From positions 186,001 through 250,000 of the forward strand of contig NW_026515482.1 in NCBI RefSeq assembly GCF_014898815.1: a stretch of 64,000 bases of DNA, read 5' to 3'. Position 1 is the first letter of the stretch, and every line of letters begins with the position of its first letter. This DNA comes from Panonychus citri (taxonomy: Eukaryota > Arthropoda > Arachnida > Trombidiformes > Tetranychidae). This document shows, piece after piece, positions 21,306 to 31,164 of the stretch. Made by a program: the position numbers and the translations under genes. Under the pieces are notes generated by a model that worked only from the letters and a program-made list of their open reading frames with translations, was not told the origin of the DNA and did not search any database.

Positions 21306-23742
21306 ATGTTAAAAGGTAAGAGAGGAAGAGGAGCTCGAACAGCTCCTACTCGAGGAAGCACCAGAAATAAAAAGACTAAAGATGTTCAACCAATTCAACG
21401 GGTAAGTTATACGCGGGGTTTTGTATTTATGTGTTTCTTTTTAGATGTCTCACTTTTTTCTTTCACAATGATTGTCTAATTTTTTCTTTTCATTATTCAT
21501 TTTATTCCATCATATTAGGAAATTGAAGAAAATAAAAAGTCTCTGATTGAAGAGAAAAAAATGGAAACGATAGTTGAACCTGTTTCAATTGGTAGAAGTA
21601 AATTTTTTGAATCTCGAGAGCAAACACAAATTCATGCACCAATCTCTGCACCTTCACCTCCACCACCATCACCACCTAAACCAGAACGAATGGAAACAAG
21701 TTCAACCATTGCATATCATAGTAATAGTGATACTGAAGAAGAATCTGGGGATGAAAGTACGAATTACTATGATGCAGTTGATGGTAAGAATCATTAATTT
21801 CCTCAATCTAATTCATGTACTAGTCTCTAAATAAGCATAAAATTGAAATGCCGCTTAGTCATCAAAGAGATTGACATTGTTAGTCATCAAGTCTGTTCTC
21901 ACATGTTTTCTGTGTTTCATCTGATACTTACCTGAAGTTTAGTCTCCCCAAATTTATGCATTACTCTTACCATGATGTTGATTTCGTTCAGAGTCAATAC
22001 CTTTTTATTTATTATCTCATGTTACTGGTTCAAAATTTTACATTCAAATGAATTGAAATACATTTTTTCTTTTCTTTTTAGTTGTGGCACAAGAAACTGA
22101 AAACAGAGAGATCAGAGAAGAATGTCACAAATTTTTTTCTAGTCTAGATTTTATCATGGAACCAGATATTATTAGTCAATTGAAAAGATATTTCCAAGCC
22201 GGTGGTAGTCCAGAAGAGGTTGTGACCCTTTTATCTGGAAATTACCATGGAATAGCTCAAACAGTGAACCTTTTAGCCGAATGGTTGATTATGACTGGTA
22301 TGAAAATAGCAGAAGTTCAGTCACTAGTTGAAGATCATCTTAAACAAATGATTATGAAACGATTCGATCCCAAAAAAGCTGATTCCATTTTCGCCGATGA
22401 GGCCATCAAAACACCTATTTGGTTGACGGAGATGATCGAACATCCAACATGGCGTTCACTTATTTATCGTTTAGCCGAAGATTATCCCGACTGTCTTATG
22501 CTGACTTTTACCATTAAATTGATCTCAGACGCCGGTTTTCAGGGTGAAATCACAAGTATATCAACAGCTTCACAGCAATTGGAAGTGTTTGCCCGGATTT
22601 TGAAGACATCAGTAAACAATTTCCTCGACGGAAGTGAAGATTATATGAAAAAACATATCGATGAATTTACTAAGATGGTTTGTCACAGTGAACACACTTT
22701 TCTCTACAGTTGTGCCATTTTGCATGTTTTATCTCAAGAAAACAAAGGAGGTACAATAATCAAAAGACTTTTACAAGAAGTGACCCAAAGAGCATCTAAA
22801 GATGGACACAATGCAACCCCAGTTCTTGTTGCCTTAAATGGAGCTTGGGCTCACCTCAGAGTAACACAAGCTTTGGCAGCCATGTTAAGTAAAAACAATC
22901 TTAATCCAGCTGATATAACTGTATTAGCCAAAGCATATCAGGCACCTGATCCACCGCCGGTTGATCTTCTTCGTATACCACAGTTTCTTGATCTCCTTTT
23001 GACCATCATATTTAGACCAACATCGAAAATAAATCCTGAACACAAGCCTAAATACATTTATCTATTAGCTTATGCAACAAGTGTTCACGAGACATGGAAA
23101 AAAAGTGTTCGTAAGAATATTAACCGGGAAGAATTAAAGGCCACCAATCAAGCAATCGAAAAAGTGAACATAATTAGTAACGAAAAGAAAGGATCGTCCG
23201 AATTACTTCCAGAACTCAATACACTTTATCAATGTATTAGATTTCCTGTTGTCGCTCTTGGTATCATTGAATGGGTAAAGTACTTGGTCAGTGATCGAAG
23301 TTATTTTCAGTTGTCCACCGAACACACACCTTTACACTTGGCTCTTCTTGATGAAGTTGCCACTTGTCACAACACATTACACAACAAAGTATTAGATCTT
23401 TTGATTCATCTCTTTGAATCTCCACATGACGAGTTAGATGTTTTGGTTCAATTGGAGGTGAAAAAGATGCTCATCGACCGTATGGTTCACGTTTTAAGTC
23501 GAGGTTGTGTTGTACCTGTTGTAAATTATATGAAATCTTTATGGCAGAAACAGGCTGCTGATGTATCTCTCATACGATATTTTGTCACCGAAGTTCTTGA
23601 TGTAATTAGTCCTCCATATACTCCAGACTTTGTTCAAATATTTTTACCACTGGTTGAAAATGAAGAGATTACCGGTAACATGAGGAAAGAACATGAAAGT
23701 ACTTTGGTCTCACAATTTATCACCGAAACAGGAGGAACATGA
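21306..23742 (+). CDS. NELFCD: Negative elongation factor C/D (NELF-C/D, TH1)
   Basis: Three exons, 21306-21401, 21519-21783 and 22082-23742, join in phase for 673 residues. The family is about 590 long; the extra length is N-terminal. Residues 1-32 are basic (KGKRGRGARTAPTRG). Residues 33-120 are Pro- and acid-rich and include EEESGDES. From about residue 125 the chain matches NELF-C/D closely: FIMEPDIISQLKRYFQAGG, TVNLLAEWLI, FDPKKADSIF, ISDAGFQGEITS, LYQCIRFPVVALG, HTPLHLALLDE and RYFVTEVLDVISPPYT. NELF-C/D binds NELF-A and bridges to NELF-B in the complex that holds paused RNA polymerase II. Another shared polymerase subunit, RPB8, lies about 4 kb away, probably by chance. Confidence 0.95.
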
Positions 23743-23891
23743 TGAAATCCTCTTTCCAACCAAAATATTCAATTTAGCAAAAGTGTCTTTTAATCAACTG
23801 TATCAAATCTCATCCCGGTGCAATTCATCAAAAAAAAAAATCATCGAAAATCGTGACTCAAGAACATAAACAAAACTCATCCTGAGAAAAT

Positions 23892-24993
23892 TCATTGTTC
23901 TTGAGGATCGAAAGGTTTCCTGAATTTGGATTGAATAAAGATCCTGGGTACCGATAGACCTTCTTTTTTGTTGACAGTTTCTTTTCGTACAAATTCATTA
24001 GAAATTAATTCGAACCCACTTTTTGTGAAAATGTCCAACACTTTCTCTGCAAAAGCGAAAAACATTATTTTTAAATCTATACAAATCAATATTTTTTCTG
24101 TACATTTTTCTCACTCGACTGATTTTTGTTGTAATAGTTTCAATCAAGAAATTTAAATCCAAGACGCTGAATAATCAAATTAAGGTAAACAAATTGTTCA
24201 AGTCAACTCACTTTTTGTGAAATAAAAAGCTCTTGTACCATCTTGTCTAACGTAAAAGTAATCACTTATTTTGTGACCATCAGCGAAACGGATCATCGCA
24301 TGATCGAAAACACCATAATCACGGAACAAAACAATTCCACCAGGACTAAGAGCCTGAAGAAAGTATTTAAGTGAAAATTAATTGAATGTTGATAAAAGTT
24401 TCTCATTGGAAAAATACCTTGAAGATGTTATCAACAGCAGAATCCATGTTGTCAGGAGAAATAGCTGACAGAACGAAAACCAAACTAATTAGATCAATTT
24501 TTCCAAGAAAATTCATTCTCTCAATTTCACCAAGAAAAACTGATTCATTTGTAATATCGGCGACAAAAGCTTTACATTTACTCTCATCGTAAAGTGGATT
24601 AGTTTTAAGTAAATCAACTGCAATCGGGGAGAAATCACAAGCAAGAAAAAAGAAATTATATCCACTTTTAATCAGTGGAAAAACAAAATTTCCAACACCA
24701 CATCCAACCTCAAGAAGAACTTTATTGTTGATTGATTGGTCAGCCATCGTATTGGAATCAATTTGTTTCTCCGTAATTAGCTCAACAAACTCTCGTGTAG
24801 TCCAATGTCGATCCTTAAAGAAATGATCTCTATTCCGTTTATAGAAAAGGTCCCAATTCTTTTTAGCCTCACGTTCCAATTTGGCCCGATGGAAATTAGA
24901 TATACATTGATCACCCGCTATTTTCTCAATTTCTGACTCACTTAATTCTCTGGGAACATTTTCCTCTAGTAAAATTTGTCTAATCGACTCCAT
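23892..24993 (-). CDS. METTL6: tRNA N3-methylcytidine methyltransferase METTL6
   Basis: Three exons, 24993-24418, 24353-24212 and 24046-23892, join in phase for 290 residues, the usual METTL6 length. N-terminal KNWDLFYKRN and FFKDRHWTTREF are hallmarks of the METTL2/6/8 group and closest to METTL6. The SAM-binding motif I is LLEVGCGVGNFVFPL, followed by ACDFSPIAVDLLKTNPLYD and FVLSAISPD. Exon 2 encodes VLFRDYG-FDHAM and YVRQDGTR, and exon 3 RETVNKKEGLSVPRIF. METTL6 forms m3C32 in serine tRNAs, usually together with seryl-tRNA synthetase. Its 3' end is only about 150 bases from the convergent NELF-C/D stop. Confidence 0.95.
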
Positions 24994-25844
24994 TGATCAA
25001 GTTGACAACAAAAAACGAATAACCAAATTAGCCAAATGAAAATCCAACGACGAAATTAATTCCAATAAATCACAGTAAAACTGTGACAACAAAAGTAAAT
25101 CAAACTGGATCAATGAATAATAAACAATTTAGAGAAAGACAATTAGTGACACGAATCAAGATTAATCAATGAAAAGAAATTAAATTGAAACCTCTTCCAT
25201 CGAGAAAGATACTTAAACATATGGAGAATCAAAAAAGACAACGAGTTAACTTGTTCACTAAACCGGTAGATTTAAATGATTGAGATTAATTCTTTTACAA
25301 AACCAGAATTCAGGGAAGAAGCAAATTCTAGAATTAGTTGAATCACTAATAAAAATGGAATCAATGAACAGTATCAGGAAGAGAGAAAAAAAAATCAAAA
25401 CAATCTATTCACTTGTATTTCATATTCTTTTCTGTATTTTGATAACAAATAAAAGAATTTTTTTCTTTACTTCCATTTCAATAATCCCTCTTCTCTTCAA
25501 CAACAATTCAAATTCCCTTAATTCGGTGTTAAAACAACATGATTAACCTTGATTAAGAAAGAATAGTTGACGTTGAATTGGACAAAAAGAAGGTGGAAAT
25601 TCATATTTACCTGAATACGTTGGACCGACGGATGAATCACTTTAGAATTTTTCTTTTCTACCAAAACCATTGACCGATTTTAGAGAAGAAAAAAAGCCGA
25701 ACAATTGTTCTATTCTCCAATGGAAACAAATTGTTATTCTTTGATACCTTAGTTTTAATTGATTACCCTTTTAAAAGAATTTAATTACTTTTGTTAATTA
25801 TTACAATTTTTTTTTCTTTTAAAAGTGAGTGTTTATAAATCGCC
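24994..25844. other. Divergent intergenic region METTL6 / PDE6D
   Basis: An 850-base A+T-rich interval. An open frame at 25280-25546 has no family resemblance, low-complexity composition and no splice support, so I leave it out. Promoters of both neighbours must lie here. Confidence 0.5.
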
Positions 25845-26908
25845 ATGGTTACCACCAGAAAGGTAAACTTACCATATGATTGTCTTTTTATTTTCTCTCA
25901 TTTTTTTCTTACTTCTTTCTACTTAATTGTCACCCGATTTTTGGATTGAATTTTTACTAATTTACTAATCACAATCATTTTTCAGCAACGTAAATCTGTA
26001 CGACATCATCCTTATGATCCAAACCAAAGTGACATTGTCAACATGAGTGAAACAAGTGCTGGAGATGAAGTTAAACAAGAAAAAGACAAAGCGCAAATTT
26101 TAGCGGAAGGATTTAAATTGTAAGTTAATTAATCCATTTTAACCTTTGCTTGTTTGTATTGTTAATCTATTAGTGTTAATTGCTTCTCTTTTTTCTTAAT
26201 TTTCTCCCTTTCTTTAGGTATAAAATTAGCTTGAGAGATCCTGAGAGTAAACGTATTCTCTGGTCAACCAAAGAAGACATTACAAAGAGCAAAGAGGAAT
26301 TCAAAGGTATAATTAACTATTAATTTGAATAGAAAAATAATATCAATGGTCATTAATTATTAATTTCTTTCTTTTAGTTACCTTGACAAAGGATGTTTAC
26401 GATCGGACCAATGATCTATTGATGGAAATTGTTTTCTCTTCAGCCGAACCGATGGAAAATTTTAATCTAAAGAAGCGAATCCTTTTCAAGAATAAATGTC
26501 TTGAGGGTTAGTTGATTTCTCTAGAAAAATTTAAAGACAATTAAATGATCAACCTTTAGATCATTAAGATTTAATTTCAACATTAATGATTCTTTTAAAT
26601 TTTCATCTCTAGAATGGTTCCTTGAATTCGGAGAGGTCAAAGAGAAATCGGCTTACACTTGGCAAGTTGTTTTATCCTCTTCTCCAAATGTTACCAATAT
26701 GCCTTTCGAAGCCCTCAGGTTAGCATTTCATATAATCGACCTTGACATTGACCGTAAATTCAATTAAATCAACATTTCTAACATAATTAATCTTTTTCTT
26801 TACCTGTCTAGTGGACTCACGACCATTGAAACAAAATTCTTTGACCAAGATGTCGAGTTTCATTCTGGTACAATGAAAATTTTTTACGAAGAAATATCAT
26901 CAGAGTGA
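25845..26908 (+). CDS. PDE6D: PDE6-delta / prenyl-binding protein (PrBP)
   Basis: Six short exons, 25845-25862, 25986-26119, 26218-26306, 26378-26506, 26613-26718 and 26812-26908, join in phase for 190 residues. The core matches PDE6D: AEGFKLYKISLRDPES, ILWSTKEDI, EIVFSSAEPMENF, LKKRILFKNKCLEEWFLEFG, TWQ, and the closing TTIETKFFDQD. PDE6D is an immunoglobulin-like beta-sandwich that extracts farnesylated or geranylgeranylated proteins from membranes and hands them to Arl2/Arl3. The family is about 150 residues. This protein has about 38 extra N-terminal residues, basic then acidic, that cross exons 1-2. The later ATG inside exon 2 (MSETSAGDE) would give the standard length, so both starts are possible. 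Confidence 0.92.
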
Positions 26909-27641
26909 CAACAATTTATTTTCTACTTTTGATGAAAAGCTTTAAACAAAATCGATGACATTAGCTGCCATTATTAAAATGAATTGTCCATTTTAGAAAA
27001 ACAATAATTAATTGTTCTATGTCAACAATAAAAAAGGACCGTATTCAATTTTTTTATACCAATACAACAATCAACAATAAATCAACAATTACACCATCAC
27101 AATAATATTATTAGAATCACTGATTATTTATCGGATTCAAGGGTACAAATCAAATGACACAACTCATGATAACTAAAGTTAACGATTTATAAAAAAGCAC
27201 TTAATAAGATTATCATTAAGTACATTCGTGAGACAATTAAAACAAATCACTTGACAAAATTTTCACAACAAATGAAAATAAAAAGGAAACATTTTCAATC
27301 TTTTCCATCAACCATCAGATTGACCATAACATAGAGATGAAAACAAACAATGAAAATTAACCAAATTACCAAATGATTGAAGATAAACAATTTAAATTAT
27401 CACATTAAACAAATCGAAACTCGTTACTATGGTCACTAATTTATTCATATGCGTTTAAGCAAATGCTTTGTCAATGGATCCAAATGTTAGATGTCAGTTC
27501 ACTTCTTGCTCTCAATCTCTTTGTTTACATAATTTGTTTTCTTCATTCTTCTAATTAATTCCAATATTTTGTGTCAATTTCATTGAATTAATGTCTATTC
27601 TTGTATAATGTCCACTCTCACCGGTCATTATTGATAAAATA
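26909..27641. other. Intergenic region
   Basis: PDE6D 3'-UTR and A+T-rich spacer. AATAAA occurs near 27025 and 27076. An ATG at 27608 opens an 8-codon frame that ends before the Rho-family ATG and could act as an upstream ORF. Confidence 0.45.
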
Positions 27642-28663
27642 ATGCAAGTTAATAATCTAAATCCTGTTAACAGTAACAGTATTGGAAACAATAATAGTCA
27701 ATGTAATACAAACAAACCAATCAAATGTGTAGTTGTTGGTGATGGTACAGTCGGTAAAACTTGTCTTCTAATCAGTTACACTACGGAGGAATTTCCTGGT
27801 GAATATGTTCCCACCGTGTAAGTAGCAATTGTTAAATTGTCTTTATCCCAACAATTAATCATAACCTTGTCAATAGAATTTGTGACTGAAAACAAACCTG
27901 CAAGAAGAAAAAAAAATCCCATCAGTTTATCCCTTACATTTATTATTTTGTCTCAAGTGTGAATATCAACCTTTCATTTATTTATACACACAATTAACTC
28001 AAATTGTCTTTAAATAGTTTTACCTGACAAAATAATTACCTGGTTATAAATAAATCTCATCATGTGGTTTCCTATTTCTGTTTAAAAACAAAACGAAAAT
28101 GTTGTTTCCCTGTTTTGTTTACTAGAATTTTGATTGTCCGTTGCATTAATTTATTTTATTTTCTATTTATTTTCACTTTTAGATTTGACAATTATTCGGC
28201 ATCTTTGATATTTGAAGGAATGACCATTACCCTTGGACTATGGGACACCGCTGGACAAGAAGATTATGATCGACTTCGACCCTTAAGTTATCCACAAACC
28301 GATGTTTTTATTATTTGCTATTCTGTTGTGTCACCATCTTCATTTGACAATATTCTCACCAAATGGTATCCAGAGATTAGACATCATTGTCCAGATACAC
28401 CGATTCTCTTGGTTGGTACCAAGATTGACCTAAGAGAAGACAATGAGACACTTAACTATTTAAGCTCCCAAGGATTGGCACCGATTAAACGTGAACAAGG
28501 TACCAAAATGGCGTCCAAAATTCGAGCTTGCAAATACCTTGAATGTTCAGCATTAACCCAACGAGGTGTTAAACAAGTATTCGATGAAGCAGTTCGATCA
28601 GTTCTAAAGCCTTTAGCTTCTCATCCCTATCACAATAACAAGAAATTGTGTAATATTATGTGA
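27642..28663 (+). CDS. Mtl: Rho-family GTPase, Mig-2-like (Mtl)
   Basis: Two exons, 27642-27817 and 28183-28663, join in phase for 218 residues. G1 is GDGTVGKT, the switch I effector loop is YVPTVFDNYSA, G3 is WDTAGQEDYDRLRPLSYP, G4 is GTKIDL and G5 is ECSAL. A typical Rho insert follows LRED. KREQGTKMASKIRA before ECSALTQRG is the MIG-2/Mtl version of this segment rather than Rac's, so I favour Mtl. The C-terminal CNIM is a CaaX box for prenylation and membrane anchoring. About 27 Asn/Ser-rich N-terminal residues precede IKCVVVGDG, which is unusual because Rac-type proteins start directly there. It controls actin and cell migration. Confidence 0.9.
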
Positions 28664-29663
28664 TCTCTAATCCAATTAGCTAATCTGGATTTCTCTCTTA
28701 ATCATCATCAACACCACAAATTAAGGAAACCAATGTTGCCACAATCTTAGCAAAATCAATCTAATTAACCATAATCATCAATATTTTATCCTTGTCTCCT
28801 TTACAAGTTTAACTTTCTTATTCTCCCTGAATGTTACACCTTAATAATTGTGTACTACTCTTGTCAATGGTAGTAAATCATTTATCCATTAATATGATAT
28901 ATTTAAAGGATAATTGTTTACACACCGAAAACCACACAACAACAAAAGCCATAATTACCTTCGTCTTTTAATTTATATTTAACTTTTGTCAGAGGAAATG
29001 AATTGAAAAGGAAAAGAAAAGAAAAACATTCTAAATAATTGAATTATTTTCTTTTTCTTAAAAATTTTTCCAAATTTTCGATCATAAATTTACCTTTTAA
29101 TCGATTCTATTTGTATTACACTCGACCAACAAATTGTAATTGTAAATTGTTAGCAATTAGTTTAATCTTTTCCTCTCTTCGAACCACTTTCTGTACTTTT
29201 GGATCCAAACAAATCCACACTCACAAACAACACAAACATAAACATATAAATACTCATACATACAATCCCAAAAGCCCCTCAACTAATTTCAAAAGTAACA
29301 AAAACTCGATAAAATTAACCATGATTACTATTAAATGGAAATCTAATTAAAACGATAAAATAATCAAGGTAAAAATCGGAATCTTTTCCAATTCAGAAGG
29401 TGGAGATTCATTTCTGCGCATGCGCAGTCGGTTTTCTTCATTTTTGTTGATAAACAAAACTGATAAATGCCACTTTGGCAACAGCAATCATTCAGTGATT
29501 CTAATTGTTTTTTTGTTCATCATTTGATTACAACAATCAAGGTAAATCAGATTAAGTTTGGTTAATCTTTAACTCGTAATTTTCCTTTGTTTTATACTCT
29601 GTTAAATTTATTCTTTTTGTTGTGTTTGCTCGTTTTGTGTGTCAACTGTAAAGGTAACTCATC
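28664..29663. other. Intergenic region with NRF1-type palindrome
   Basis: Mtl 3'-UTR followed by A+T-rich sequence. A CACA-rich stretch at about 29210-29265 is low complexity. The only clear regulatory candidate is the palindrome at 29414-29427. A possible 5'-UTR intron for cytochrome b5 runs from about 29541 (CAAG|GTAAAT) to 29653. Confidence 0.5.
29414..29427. promoter_or_regulatory. CTGCGCATGCGCAG palindrome: NRF1 / EWG-type site
   Basis: A 14-base perfect palindrome in an otherwise A+T-rich region, about 237 bases upstream of the cytochrome b5 ATG. It contains TGCGCATGCGCA, the consensus bound by nuclear respiratory factor 1 and its insect homologue Erect wing at promoters of respiratory and housekeeping genes. 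The sequence is certain; use as a promoter element is inferred from position. Confidence 0.7.
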
Positions 29664-30231
29664 ATGTCATCAGGGGAAATTAAAATTTATCGTCTTGCTG
29701 AAGTTGAACAACATAAAGATAGATCATCAACTTGGATTGTAATTAACAACAGTGTTTATGATGTTACATCTTTCCTTGAAGAGGTAATTGTTAATTTCAT
29801 CCTCATTCTGCCCTTGCCCATTCAAATTGAATCCAAATTTTTCCAAATTCTCTCAACAGCTTTTTCCCTCTTTCTAATTAGTTGATTAGAATTTGAAAAG
29901 CAATCTTATTTGGTTTCAATTTCTCTTTCTTCCTCTTTCTCTTTGCATTTCTTTCTTACATTTTCTAATTCTCTTTTTTATATTCTTTTTTTCTTCCTCA
30001 TGTGTATTGTCTATCTCATCTATTCAGCATCCTGGTGGTGAAGAAGTTCTCCTTGAGAAAGCTGGTGGAGATTCAACCGAAGACTTTGAAGATGTCGGCC
30101 ATTCAACAGATGCAAGAGAATTGATGGAAAAATACAAGATTGGTGAACTTCATGAAGAAGATCGATTCGCCGAGAAATCAAAAGAAAAAACAACTACAGA
30201 AGAATCCAAATCAAGTTGCAGTATTTTCTAA
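29664..30231 (+). CDS. Cyt-b5: Cytochrome b5 with CaaX-like C-terminus instead of a membrane anchor
   Basis: Two exons, 29664-29783 and 30028-30231, join in phase for 107 residues. It matches the cytochrome b5 heme domain: YRLAEVEQH, WIVINNSVYDVTSFLEEHPGG (split by the intron), DSTEDFEDVGHS, then the MEKYKIGELHEED helix. The heme-ligating histidines are His41 (HPGG) and His65 (VGHS). The chain carries electrons to desaturases and P450s. Animal microsomal and mitochondrial b5 normally continue into a hydrophobic tail anchor. Here the heme domain is followed by a charged 20-residue linker and ends in CSIF, with no membrane segment. CSIF fits a CaaX prenylation box. An alternative terminal exon encoding a tail anchor was not found before 31.1 kb. 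Confidence 0.9.
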
Positions 30232-31164
30232 ACTCACAACTCATACTCTCTCCCTCTCTCCCTTACCTGTAGATGCATCTTACCTGAAATCGGCTGGTTA
30301 TTGCTTATAAATATATAAATATGTTTGTGAAACTTTCCTCATAAACATTATACATACAAATAAATCCTAATGTAATTGACAACGAGGTAAAGAAAAAAAA
30401 ATTCTGAGTTGAATCAGAACAGAAAAAAAAATGAATAATAAAACTGAACTTATATCCACTTTGTTAATTCTCATGAGCAGTAAGAGCTTTTCGATTTGTT
30501 TAATTGAGAGAAAGTCAAGGAAAAATATTGTCCCTTCGGTGAGAATTTGTGATAATCTGTTAATTTCCATCAATCATCACAATTGTAATTCTCTTCTAAA
30601 CAATTTAATATGATTCAATGAATTGGAATCTTCTCACTCTCTCAGTCATATTTAATTTCCTCTTTCACCAATTATTCCGGAAATAGGCTTGGTTCATCTT
30701 CTCATCATCTCCTTTGTCCCATCAATTTGCTCCACTGTTGATTTATGTTCCTTGTTAATTAATTGTAGTTAAACATTCACCAAGTAAACAATCAACTGGT
30801 TCTCATCTCATAGTCTCCATTTTCTTGCCTTAATTTTATTCTTTTCACTCTAAATTCTCATCGGTCAAATTGAACCAAAATTCTCACTTGATGATTAGTT
30901 AATTTGATTCTTGATTCTTCAATTCCTATGGTTCCTTAATCTTTGGTGTTGATAGAAATTCAGTTTTCAATGTTCATCGGGACTCTGGTGATTTCCAATG
31001 CGTTGGTGTGTTGAGGCTGAAATATTGACCAAAAGAGAAGAAGATAAGTGAGAAAGAGAAACAATTGAATTGTGGGCCATTGGAAGATAAAAGAGAGAGA
31101 GAGAGAGAAATGAAGAAAGCAAATGTTTAAAGGAAAGAAAAAAAGTAAGAAGAGAAAGAGGAAG
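30232..31164. other. Intergenic region
   Basis: Cytochrome b5 3'-UTR and spacer; AATATATAAATATG and ATAAATCC near 30310-30370 are possible poly(A) signals. An open frame at 30431-30613 lacks any protein-like features. Before the next gene there is a (GA)n tract (about 31091-31110) and a short uORF starting at 31124. Confidence 0.45.

Noticed and set aside
25280..25546. 88-codon plus-strand open frame
   Set aside because: Low-complexity, ends in A+T-rich hydrophobic sequence, no family resemblance, and sits in a divergent promoter interval.
29039..29350. 103-codon open frame after Mtl
   Set aside because: A+T-driven composition within a 3' flank, ending in a CACA/ACAT low-complexity stretch.
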